Assembly: GCA_022843705.1 (NCBI GenBank)
Contig: JALHND010000015.1
Span: 1-39,154 of the forward strand
Source: Burkholderiales bacterium
GTDB taxonomy: Bacteria; Pseudomonadota; Gammaproteobacteria; Burkholderiales; SG8-41
Length of the DNA: 39,154 nucleotides
Direction: 5' to 3'
Of this stretch, positions 25,024 through 31,687 are shown in pieces. The stretch's first letter is position 1; the number at the start of each line of letters is the position of its first letter. The notes beneath the pieces are model-generated. The model made no database searches. It saw only the letters and a list, made by a program, of their open reading frames with translations, and had not been told where the DNA came from. The position numbers and the translations under genes were made by a program.

Positions 25024-26001
25024 GTGAAATCTTTCATCGCAATCTTTGCCGCAGCCGTCATCGCGGTGCCCGCAGCCCAGGCCCAGCAGAGCTGGTCGCC
25101 CAGCCGCAATGTCGAAATCGTCGTCGGCTCCGCTCCCGGCGGCAGCAACGACAAGACCGCGCGCACGGTCGAGAAGGCCATTGTCGAAGGCAAGCTGATC
25201 CCGACCTCGCTGACCGTGGTCAACCGTCCCGGCGGCGGCAGCTCGATCGCCTTCAACTACGTCAACCAGAAAAAGGGCGATCCGCACACCCTGCTGATCG
25301 GCACTACCGCGCTGCTGACCAACCATATCGTCGGCACCAGCCCGCTGAGCTACATGGATTTCACGCCGGTGGCCTCGCTGTTCAATGATTACGTGGTGTT
25401 CGCGGTCAACGCCAATTCGCCGATCAAGACCGGCAAGGACCTGATCGCGAAGCTGAAGGAAAATCCGCAGTCGGTGTCGATCGGTTTCGCCACCACGCTG
25501 GGCAGCCACAACCACATCGCCGCCGGCCTGCTCGCGAAAAGCATCGGCGTCAATGCGCGCAACCTGAAGGCCATCGCCTTCAAGGGTTCGGCGGAAGCCA
25601 TCACCCAGGTGCTGGGCGGCCACATCGACATGGTGACCACGGCTGCAGGCAACGTCGCGGGTCATGTCGCCGAAGGCCGGCTGCGCGTGATCGGCGTGTC
25701 CGCCGAAAAACGCTTCCCCGGCGCCTTCGCCCAGGTGCCGACCTGGAAGGAGCAGGGTGCCAACCTGGTTTATGGCGGATGGCGCGCGATCATGGCGCCG
25801 AGGGACATCACCCCGGCCCAGATCGCCTATTGGGAGGGCGTATTGCGCAAGGTGGCGTCGAACCCCGACTGGAAAGCCGATCTGGAGAAAAACTACTGGT
25901 CGGACGACTTCGTCGGCCATGCCCAGTTCAGCAAGGACATCGCCAAGGACTACAACGACATCAAGGCCGTGCTGGTCGATATCGGCCTCGCCAAGCAGTA
26001 A
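25024..26001 (+). CDS. Bug/TctC-like substrate-binding protein (5), divergent
   Basis: Periplasmic binding protein, 325 residues, starting at GTG 25024 behind GAGGAGAA. The signal peptide ends at AAQAQQ. It keeps VEIVVGSAPGGSNDKTART, VVNRPGGGSSIAF and a weak form of the second-lobe motif (AIAFKGSAEAITQVLGGHIDM instead of HVPYKG). The C-terminus has aromatic-rich WKADLEKNYW, unlike the other Bug proteins here. It is clearly related to TctC but from a different branch and probably has a different ligand. A strong terminator follows. Confidence 0.88.
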   Translation: MKSFIAIFAAAVIAVPAAQAQQSWSPSRNVEIVVGSAPGGSNDKTARTVEKAIVEGKLIPTSLTVVNRPGGGSSIAFNYVNQKKGDPHTLLIGTTALLTNHIVGTSPLSYMDFTPVASLFNDYVVFAVNANSPIKTGKDLIAKLKENPQSVSIGFATTLGSHNHIAAGLLAKSIGVNARNLKAIAFKGSAEAITQVLGGHIDMVTTAAGNVAGHVAEGRLRVIGVSAEKRFPGAFAQVPTWKEQGANLVYGGWRAIMAPRDITPAQIAYWEGVLRKVASNPDWKADLEKNYWSDDFVGHAQFSKDIAKDYNDIKAVLVDIGLAKQ

Positions 26002-26015
26002 GCGGCGGACCGTTG

Positions 26016-26045
26016 AAAACGGGCTCCGCACGGAGCCCGTTTTTT
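26016..26045 (+). terminator. Strong intrinsic terminator after the tandem Bug genes
   Basis: CGGGCTCCG pairs perfectly with CGGAGCCCG across a two-base loop, extended by A:T pairs on both sides and followed by TTTTT. It starts 15 bases after the Bug stop and ends the dehydrogenase-Bug-Bug transcript. Confidence 0.92.
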
Positions 26046-26099
26046 CTTGTTTTGTTGATTTGACCGTACTGTTACCGAAAAGCAACCAGGAGTCCGCAC

Positions 26100-26876
26100 A
26101 TGAACGCACCCGTCGTCATCACCGAACGCCCCGCCGAAGGCGTGGGCCTGATCCGCATCAACCGGCCCGAGGCGCGCAACGCGCTCAACCTGGAGGTGCG
26201 GCGGCTGATCGGCCGGCACCTGACCGAGATGGGCGATGACGAGTCCGTGCGCTGCATCGTGCTCACCGGCAACGAGAAGGCCTTTGCCGCCGGCGCCGAC
26301 ATCAAGGAGATGGCGGACGCATCGACCATCGACATGCTGTTGCGCGGCACGCAGAAAATGTGGCGCACGATTTACGCCTGCCCGAAACCGGTGATCGCCG
26401 CGGTCAGCGGCTTCGCACTGGGCGGCGGCTGCGAGCTGGCGATGACCTGCGACATCATCATCGCCGGCGAGTCGGCGAAGTTCGGCCAGCCGGAAGTGAA
26501 GATCGGCATCATCCCCGGCGGCGGCGGCACCCAGCGTTTTCCGCGCACCGTCGGCAAGTACAAGGCCATGCGTTATGTGCTGACCGGCGATCTCTTCGGC
26601 GCGAAGGAAGCGAACGAGATGGGCCTGGTCAGCGAGATCGTGCCCGACGCCGAAGTCGAGAAACGCGCGGTGGCGATGGCTGCGCAGATCGCCGAGCTGC
26701 CGCCGCTGGCGATCCAGCAGACCAAGGAATCCGTGATCCGCGGCATGGACGCATCGCTGGAAACCGGACTGACGCTGGAGACACGCACGCTGCAGATGCT
26801 GTTCGCGTCGCAGGACCAGAAGGAAGGCATGGCGGCTTTCATTGAAAAGCGAAAACCCAGGTTCCAGGGGCGCTAG
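26100..26876 (+). CDS. Enoyl-CoA hydratase/isomerase family protein
   Basis: Crotonase-fold enzyme that adds water to 2-enoyl-CoA, 258 residues. The oxyanion-hole stretch is AAGADIKEM (63-71) and GGGCELAM. Both catalytic glutamates are present: E112 (GGCELA) and E132 (GQPEVKIGIIPGGGGTQR), 20 residues apart as in rat mitochondrial hydratase E144/E164. It should be a true hydratase. The gene sits just after a strong terminator, so it needs its own promoter; ACCAGGAGT provides the ribosome site. Its end overlaps the start of a small membrane-protein frame. Confidence 0.93.
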   Translation: MNAPVVITERPAEGVGLIRINRPEARNALNLEVRRLIGRHLTEMGDDESVRCIVLTGNEKAFAAGADIKEMADASTIDMLLRGTQKMWRTIYACPKPVIAAVSGFALGGGCELAMTCDIIIAGESAKFGQPEVKIGIIPGGGGTQRFPRTVGKYKAMRYVLTGDLFGAKEANEMGLVSEIVPDAEVEKRAVAMAAQIAELPPLAIQQTKESVIRGMDASLETGLTLETRTLQMLFASQDQKEGMAAFIEKRKPRFQGR

Positions 26877-27384
26877 CCCGGACCAGACCCCGGCCGGAAC
26901 CCGCCCGCCTGCGCGGGGGGTTCCCCTCGTCCTGGCCCTTGCCGGGGGCGCCATGTTCATGGCCATGGGCCTCCTTGTCATGGCGGCCGCATCGGGCCGC
27001 CTTCCCGCCGGATCCGGTCCGCAGATGCCGCTAGCGATCCTGTGGCTGGCCGGCACCGTGTTTTTCGCGGCTGGCTGCGGCATGTTCCTGTTCCGCTTTC
27101 TGCCCCGGCTTGCAGCAGCGTCCGCCCTGATCGCGCTGTGCGCTTTCATTGCCATATTCAACTGGATTGCCTTCGGCCCCGGCGAACGTCATTTCACCCG
27201 CACCACCGGCACGACCAGCGGGGCTGTCTCTTCCGGCAAGAAAGCGCCTGCTTCCGAACTGGAAGGGCGGCTCGCTTTCGGCGTGGTGGCGGGACTGCTT
27301 GATCTGATGATCATTGCCGGGCTCTACCATGCGCTGCGGCATCGTGGCCGCCGCGACAAGCCTGACGGAAGGCGACGGTCCTGA
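26842..27384 (+). CDS. Hypothetical small membrane protein
   Basis: 180-residue frame with a hydrophilic N-terminus, hydrophobic stretches at about 27-52, 64-85, 88-108 and 145-165, and a basic tail (RHRGRRDKPDGRRRS). It is probably a four-helix inner-membrane protein. I do not recognise a family. The start is uncertain: TTG at 26842 lies 35 bases inside the hydratase gene, and the first ATGs come only at GGAMFMAMG within the first helix. The charge pattern and the following EamA transporter frame support real coding. Confidence 0.6.
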   Translation: MKSENPGSRGASPDQTPAGTRPPARGVPLVLALAGGAMFMAMGLLVMAAASGRLPAGSGPQMPLAILWLAGTVFFAAGCGMFLFRFLPRLAAASALIALCAFIAIFNWIAFGPGERHFTRTTGTTSGAVSSGKKAPASELEGRLAFGVVAGLLDLMIIAGLYHALRHRGRRDKPDGRRRS

Positions 27385-27404
27385 GCGGGCCACCGGCAGC
27401 ATGG

Positions 27405-28268
27405 TTGCCGCTCGTCGCGCTTTTGGCAGGTGCCACCGCGATCGCCAGCGCGCCGCTGTTCGTCAAGGTCAGCGAAACCGGGCCGGTGGCCACCGCCTTC
27501 TGGCGCGTCTTCCTCGCGCTGCCGCTGCTGTGGCTGTGGACCCTGGCCAGCGAGGGCCTGGCGCGGCAGGCGAAACATTTCCGCATGCATCGCGGCGGGA
27601 TTTTCGCTGTCGGCATATTTTTTGCCGGCGACCTTGCCGTGTGGCACTGGTCGATCCTGCTGACCTCGATCGCCAACACCACGCTGCTGGCCAACCTGGC
27701 GCCGATATTTGTCACCGCCGCGGCCTGGCTGCTCTACCGCCAGGTTCCGCGCAGACTCTTCGTCACCGGACTGGCCGCCGCAATGACCGGTACGCTGTTG
27801 CTGGTCGGTGCCAGTTTCGGTCAGGGCGGCACGGCGCTGCTCGGCGATGGTCTCGGCGTGATCACCGCGATGTTTTACGCGGCCTACCAGATTGCCGTGA
27901 CGCGGCTGCGCGCGCACATGCCGACCGCGAGCCTGATGGCCTGGAGCAGCACGGTGATGGCGCTGTTGCTGCTGCCGGTCGCCTGGCTGTCCGGTGAACA
28001 GCTGCTGCCCGGCAGCAGCGCGGGCTGGCTGAAACTGATCGGCATCGCGCTGTTCGCGCAGGTCATCGGGCAGAGCCTGATTGCCTGGGCGATGGCGCAT
28101 CTGCCCGCGACATTTTCTTCAGTGGGTTTGCTGCTGCAGCCGGTGATGGCCACGCTGTTCGCCTGGCTGCTGCTGGGTGAAACCCTGGGCCTGTTGCAGT
28201 TCGCCGGTGCGGCGCTGGTGCTGACCGGCATTGCCCTCGCGCGCCGCAGCGCACAAAAACATCAATAA
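27405..28268 (+). CDS. EamA/DMT family transporter
   Basis: Drug/metabolite transporter superfamily permease with two EamA repeats and about ten transmembrane helices, 287 residues. The first repeat covers about 1-135 (FWRVFLALPLLWLWTL; ANTTLLANLAPIFVTAAAWLLYR), the second about 145-280 (GDGLGVITAMFYAAYQIAV; LLLQPVMATLFAWLLLGETLG; AGAALVLTGIALAR). Such proteins export amino acids or metabolites. No ATG or GTG is available upstream. TTG at 27405 or CTG at 27381, which overlaps the previous stop as CTGA, are the options. The stop codon TAA lies inside the AT-rich repeat at 28263. Confidence 0.87.
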   Translation: MPLVALLAGATAIASAPLFVKVSETGPVATAFWRVFLALPLLWLWTLASEGLARQAKHFRMHRGGIFAVGIFFAGDLAVWHWSILLTSIANTTLLANLAPIFVTAAAWLLYRQVPRRLFVTGLAAAMTGTLLLVGASFGQGGTALLGDGLGVITAMFYAAYQIAVTRLRAHMPTASLMAWSSTVMALLLLPVAWLSGEQLLPGSSAGWLKLIGIALFAQVIGQSLIAWAMAHLPATFSSVGLLLQPVMATLFAWLLLGETLGLLQFAGAALVLTGIALARRSAQKHQ

Positions 28269-28282
28269 AATCAAATACTTAT
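28263..28282 (-). repeat. AT-rich 20-nt repeat, copy 2 (inverted)
   Basis: Reverse complement of the 20-mer at 16347-16366, identical at every base. It lies between the convergent EamA and thioesterase genes and supplies the EamA stop codon (CAATAA). On the minus strand it begins 9 bases after the thioesterase stop, comparable to copy 1, which begins 5 bases after the lyase stop. Confidence 0.75.
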
Positions 28283-28290
28283 ATTCCGCA

Positions 28291-28677
28291 TCAGCCGTCT
28301 ATTTTCTGTTTCAGCTTGGCTTGGTATTTGTCGAGATCGACAACAAAACGTTCGTGATCACATTCACCAACCTGCTCGACGTCATCGAACACCCTGATCT
28401 TGAAACTCAGGCGCCGCCGGTCAACGCCGGTCAGTTCCACTTCGGCGCGCACGCGTTTGCCCATCGGGGTCGGGCCCATGTGGCGGATGGTCACCACCGT
28501 GCCGACCTGCCCCTGACCCGGTTTCAGATGCGGCGCGACCAGCTGTCCGGCCGAACTCTCGCAGAACTGCACCATGTTCGGCGTGGAAAAAACCCTGTAT
28601 TCGCCGCGCTGCGTGGTCATCGCTTCGGTGACCTCGCGTTCGACGGTGAGTTTCATGCCGGTCTGCAAGGTATCCAT
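28291..28677 (-). CDS. Hot-dog thioesterase, fluoroacetyl-CoA thioesterase (FlK)-like
   Basis: Small hot-dog-fold acyl-CoA thioesterase, 128 residues from the ATG at 28677. The catalytic triad of the FlK family is recognisable: T32 (STPNMVQ), E40 (FCES) and H66 (TIRHMGPTP). The spacing (T+8=E, E+26=H) equals T42/E50/H76 of FlK. Most relatives are general acyl-CoA thioesterases, so hydrolysis of a small or toxic acyl-CoA is the likely job, not fluoroacetate resistance as such. It is preceded by its own -10 box and by the terminator of the upstream gene, so it is probably monocistronic. Confidence 0.85.
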   Translation of the reverse strand: MDTLQTGMKLTVEREVTEAMTTQRGEYRVFSTPNMVQFCESSAGQLVAPHLKPGQGQVGTVVTIRHMGPTPMGKRVRAEVELTGVDRRRLSFKIRVFDDVEQVGECDHERFVVDLDKYQAKLKQKIDG

Positions 28678-28709
28678 GGCGCCTGTATCTCCGTGATTGA
28701 ACCGCAGGC

Positions 28710-28715
28710 ATTGTA
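28710..28715 (-). promoter_or_regulatory. -10 box of the thioesterase gene
   Basis: TACAAT on the minus strand, about 33 bases before the ATG at 28677, with GGAG as ribosome site between. The -35 region is only a T-rich tract that is also the tail of the upstream terminator. Confidence 0.5.
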
Positions 28716-28732
28716 GCCGAGGCTTTTGACAC

Positions 28733-28758
28733 AAAAAACCGCCCCTCGCGGAGCGGTT
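28733..28758 (-). terminator. Intrinsic terminator of the small basic exported protein gene
   Basis: On the minus strand AACCGCTCC pairs with GGGGCGGTT (8 of 9 positions) across GCGA, then TTTTTT begins within the stem end. It lies 22 bases after the stop of the gene at 28781-29107. Confidence 0.85.
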
Positions 28759-28780
28759 GCGGGCAGGCCGGCTGCAGCGG

Positions 28781-29107
28781 TTATTTGGCCCGCTGGCGGT
28801 CGTGTTTCTGGCGATGGATGCGCTGGCTCTCCTGGTTCTGCGCATGATGGATGCGCGCGCGCTCCTTCTTGGTGACGGTGCCATCGGCCCTGGCCTTGTC
28901 TTCCATCTTGCCGATGCGCTCCTGGCGGCGCTCCAGCCTTGCAGCTTCGCGCTTGTTGAGTTCGCCCGACTGGACGCCCTGATCGATGCGCTTCTGCTGA
29001 ATTTCCTGGCGCTTGTCGATGCCGGGGGTCGCGGCCGGATCCTGCGCGAAACCGGAAAGCGGCATTGCGGCAAGTACAGCCGCAATGACTTTGGACTTGA
29101 TGTTCAT
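28781..29107 (-). CDS. Small basic periplasmic protein of unknown function
   Basis: 108-residue protein with a signal peptide (1-22, ending SGFAQ). The mature part is charged, Lys/Arg/Gln-rich and helical (KRQEIQQKRIDQGVQSGEL, REAARLERRQERIGKMEDKA, then KKERARIHHAQNQESQRIHR). The pattern of two helical repeats separated by ADGTVTKKE looks like an EF-hand-free duplicated helix pair. I recall similar short proteins in Burkholderiales but know no function. The start has GGGAGAA upstream. Three GTAA(A/G) boxes with 10-base period lie 83 bases upstream, suggesting control by a CpxR/OmpR-type regulator, in keeping with an envelope role. Confidence 0.82.
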   Translation of the reverse strand: MNIKSKVIAAVLAAMPLSGFAQDPAATPGIDKRQEIQQKRIDQGVQSGELNKREAARLERRQERIGKMEDKARADGTVTKKERARIHHAQNQESQRIHRQKHDRQRAK

Positions 29108-29189
29108 CTGCGTTCTCCCTGTCTGGATGAATGGGGTAATTCCCACTTCCAGACTAACGCGCATGCCGCTGCCGGATCGACAGCGAAAG

Positions 29190-29214
29190 GTAAGCATTTG
29201 TAAACAGTTGTAAA
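29190..29214. promoter_or_regulatory. CpxR-like tandem boxes GTAAG-N5-GTAAA-N5-GTAAA
   Basis: Three direct repeats at 29190, 29200 and 29210, each separated by five bases, matching the known CpxR consensus GTAAA-N5-GTAAA. They lie between the 57-residue membrane protein and the small basic exported protein gene, about 80 bases before the latter start. Confidence 0.55.
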
Positions 29215-29226
29215 CCGCCGGCAGGA

Positions 29227-29400
29227 TCACCAGCGGCCGATCGATGCCGCAAGAAGCAGGATCATCTGCAAGCCCGGCAGTATCAGGCCGAGCAGGAAAG
29301 ACCGGTTGAAATGCGCCGCGATGTTCTGTCGGGGGCAGGAACGGATCAGCGCGAAATTCAGGATCAGTGTCAGCGGGATGTCCACCAGCGCCATCAGCAT
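29227..29400 (-). CDS. Predicted 57-residue two-helix membrane protein
   Basis: A short frame from ATG 29400 to TGA 29227. It encodes two hydrophobic helices (about 2-19, MALVDIPLTLILNFALI, and about 35-53, FLLGLILPGLQMILLL) joined by a basic loop (RSCPRQNIAAHFNRS). The hydrophobic pattern and the co-directional neighbours suggest a real small inner-membrane protein. The ribosome site is weak (GGGGGCG), and no family is recognised. Stop codons bound it just upstream of the ATG. Confidence 0.5.
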   Translation of the reverse strand: MLMALVDIPLTLILNFALIRSCPRQNIAAHFNRSFLLGLILPGLQMILLLAASIGRW

Positions 29401-29441
29401 CGCCCCCGAGTCAGGCGAGGTAGGTCATCCCCGGGAGGCGG

Positions 29442-29681
29442 TCATTTCTCGGGATAGGCGTCGAAGGCGATGGCATCGGCATCGCAGCCCAGCGCCCTGG
29501 CCATGCCGGCCAGCGCGTCTTCGGTGAGGGCCACCACCGAATAGTCGGCCTCAATGCCTTTCGCGGCGAGGAAGGCCTTTGCCCTGTCCCCGGAAGTCCA
29601 GGTCACCACCAGATCAGGCTGGCCGCCGCCGACACTGCGGCTGACCGGATAACCATCGGATTTGCTGACAATTGCAAACAT
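29442..29681 (-). CDS. Hypothetical 79-residue cytosolic protein
   Basis: Small protein without signal peptide or membrane helix: MFAIVSKSDGYPVSRSV, then DLVVTWTSGDRAKAFLAAKGI and an acidic C-terminus (CDADAIAFDAYPEK). It has a good ribosome site (AGGGGGATC, 8 bases before the ATG). The strand-helix-strand look suggests a compact alpha/beta domain. I do not recognise the family, and neighbours give no functional hint. Confidence 0.65.
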   Translation of the reverse strand: MFAIVSKSDGYPVSRSVGGGQPDLVVTWTSGDRAKAFLAAKGIEADYSVVALTEDALAGMARALGCDADAIAFDAYPEK

Positions 29682-29738
29682 GACTGGATCCCCCTGCTGA
29701 TTGTCGACCGCTGCCCGGCTGTCGCGGACCTTTGCGGC

Positions 29739-30329
29739 TTATTGCTCCGGCACATAAGCCCTGAAGTCAATTTTCCCATAGTCTTTGGGCGGCCGGCGCA
29801 CGCTGCGTTTCTCGCGTTGCTGCGGGTCATGGATATCGAGGCTGCCGTCCTCGACCTGCACCAGCTGCCAGGCGGAATCACGGCGCGACCAGGCAAAGCT
29901 GAAGGCACGCGACCAGCGGTAGCGGCTGCCGCCGGCATTGGTCACGGTAAACCGGCCGGCGGCGGCGGCCAGTCCCTGGAAGGGATCACCCATCATGCCG
30001 CCGCAGCCGCGGCAATAGACCACGCGGTCGTTGCGCGCTGCCATCACCAGCCTGCCGTCGGCCCCGCGCCTGAGCAGCAGCAGGGCGCGCGGCCCCTCTT
30101 CCTCGAACCGGTCGCGGGGATCGATTCTCGGCTTCCCGTATTCCAGTACCAGCAGCCAGTCGGCACGACCATCGCGGTCGAGATCGGCCTTTTCCAGGGC
30201 TATCGGGATGCTGTCCGCCTCGACAAAGGGCACGACTTCGGCCGGCAACGCCACAGCCTCGGTCGCAGGCCGGGCCAGTGCCGGGCAGGCCGCCAGCGCC
30301 ATCAGCAGTACAAACCGCAGCCCGCTCAC
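29739..30329 (-). CDS. Hypothetical exported protein with a VCBS/EF-hand-like segment
   Basis: 196-residue protein with a signal peptide (1-19, CPALA). DLDRDGRADWLLVLEYG (49-65) looks like a calcium-binding FG-GAP/VCBS-type loop. A CRGCGG motif (about 105) could be a redox or metal site. The rest has GSRYRWSRAFSFAWSRRDSAWQL, a beta pattern. The start is GTG 30329, overlapping the glutaredoxin stop by 4 bases (GTGA), so the two are translationally coupled. Being exported beside a periplasmic glutaredoxin, its cysteines may be substrates of that protein; this is inference. Confidence 0.75.
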   Translation of the reverse strand: MSGLRFVLLMALAACPALARPATEAVALPAEVVPFVEADSIPIALEKADLDRDGRADWLLVLEYGKPRIDPRDRFEEEGPRALLLLRRGADGRLVMAARNDRVVYCRGCGGMMGDPFQGLAAAAGRFTVTNAGGSRYRWSRAFSFAWSRRDSAWQLVQVEDGSLDIHDPQQREKRSVRRPPKDYGKIDFRAYVPEQ

Positions 30330-30661
30330 CGGCGGTAGATTTTCTCGAAGCCGCTGACGCTGAATCCGTTCATCCGGCGCTTGTCGACGAATATGACCGG
30401 GATGCCCCTGCCGCCAAAGGCCTTGTAGTCGCGGCGGGCGGCGGCGTCTTTCTCGATGTCATGCTCGACGTAAGGGATGCCCTGCTGGCGGAAATAATTG
30501 CGGGCCTGCTGGCAGTACGGGCACCAGCTGGTGGCGTACATCACGACCCGCCGTTCGTTGTAATCGGCCAGTCCTGCCGCCCCGGCCCGGAGCGGCGTCA
30601 GAGCGGCCACCGCCCACAGCAGCAGGGCGCAGAACATCAGGCGTTTTGCGCGGTCGGGCAT
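30326..30661 (-). CDS. Exported glutaredoxin-family protein
   Basis: 111-residue thioredoxin-fold protein. A signal peptide or anchor covers 1-29 (LMFCALLLWAVAALTPLRAGA). The active site is SWCPYC (C47, C50), the cis-proline is GIPVI (P88), and the C-terminal SGF glutathione-side motif is present. CPYC is the classical glutaredoxin motif, here sent to the periplasm. It may handle disulfides or glutathione adducts of the exported protein encoded by the overlapping next gene. Confidence 0.85.
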   Translation of the reverse strand: MPDRAKRLMFCALLLWAVAALTPLRAGAAGLADYNERRVVMYATSWCPYCQQARNYFRQQGIPYVEHDIEKDAAARRDYKAFGGRGIPVIFVDKRRMNGFSVSGFEKIYRR

Positions 30662-30732
30662 GGCAGTGCGGTCCCCGTGGTCGAAACCGCACTTTACTCC
30701 GCGCCGGCCGGGAAAGCACGGCGACAGCCCTG

Positions 30733-31653
30733 TCAGCCGTCGCGTTTGAGCACCGCCTCGATCTCCTCGACCGGCACCTTGATGCTGACGCCGGCGCGCT
30801 CCTGCTGCAGGATCAGATAGGAGCGGGAATCCCGATGGGCCCAGCCGCGGTTCAGTCCCTCGGTCATTTCGGCATAGGTCAGGTTCGCCAGCCGCATCGG
30901 CACGCCGATCTCGCGCGCCAGTTCGGTGGCCAGCGTGACGTCCTTGTGCGCCAGCGCCAATGCGAAGTTCGGCGGATCGAATTTGCCCTGCAGGAACTGG
31001 TCACCCAGGCGATCGAAGGAGCGCTTGCGGCCGAGCGCGCCCTGGCGGATCGCCGCCCACAGCGGCAGCGGTTCGACGCCGGCCTTGACGCCCATCGTGA
31101 ACAGTTCGGCCAGTGCCAGCTGCATCGAGTAACCGGCGCAGTTGTGCACCAGCTTCGCCACCGAGCCGGCACCGACGGCGCCGATGTAGATCACCTGGTC
31201 GCCGACGGCGTCGAGCACCTTGCGGCAACGGTCGAACTCGGCCTTGTCGCCGCCGACCCACAAGGCCATTTTCCCCGACTTCGCACCCGAGGGTCCGCCG
31301 CTGACCGGTGCATCGAGCAGGGCGATTTTTTTTGCGGCGAAACGTGCGTGCAGATCGCGTATCACCGTCGGCGAGTTGGTCGACAGGTCGAACCACACCG
31401 TGCCGGGGCGCATGACCTTGATCAGCCCCTCGGCCACGGCTTTCACTTCCTTCGGTCCCGGCAGCGAGGTCAGCACCACGTCGGCGTCACGGCCGGCATC
31501 CTCGGCGCTGTCCGCCCACACCGCGCCCGCCTTGAGGTGGGGGGCCGCGGCTTCCTTGCGCACATCGTGCACCGTCAGTGCAAAACCGCCCTTCATTGCA
31601 TTGAGCGCAATCGAGGCGCCCATCGTGCCCAGCCCTATGAATCCCACTCGCAT
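30733..31653 (-). CDS. NAD(P)-dependent oxidoreductase, 3-hydroxyisobutyrate dehydrogenase family
   Basis: Beta-hydroxyacid dehydrogenase, 306 residues from the ATG at 31653, with AAAGGAG upstream. The cofactor motif is GFIGLGTMG (4-12), the substrate motif DAPVSGGPSGAKSG (114-127), and the catalytic Lys and Asn are K167 and N171 (AKLVHN). Substrates of the family include 3-hydroxyisobutyrate, tartronate semialdehyde and 2-hydroxymethylglutarate. It is 34 bases downstream of a Bug gene on the same strand, so it probably oxidises or reduces the imported acid. Confidence 0.9.
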   Translation of the reverse strand: MRVGFIGLGTMGASIALNAMKGGFALTVHDVRKEAAAPHLKAGAVWADSAEDAGRDADVVLTSLPGPKEVKAVAEGLIKVMRPGTVWFDLSTNSPTVIRDLHARFAAKKIALLDAPVSGGPSGAKSGKMALWVGGDKAEFDRCRKVLDAVGDQVIYIGAVGAGSVAKLVHNCAGYSMQLALAELFTMGVKAGVEPLPLWAAIRQGALGRKRSFDRLGDQFLQGKFDPPNFALALAHKDVTLATELAREIGVPMRLANLTYAEMTEGLNRGWAHRDSRSYLILQQERAGVSIKVPVEEIEAVLKRDG

Positions 31654-31687
31654 CTTCTGCTCCTTTGCCGATCCGGCATTGTCGTTG

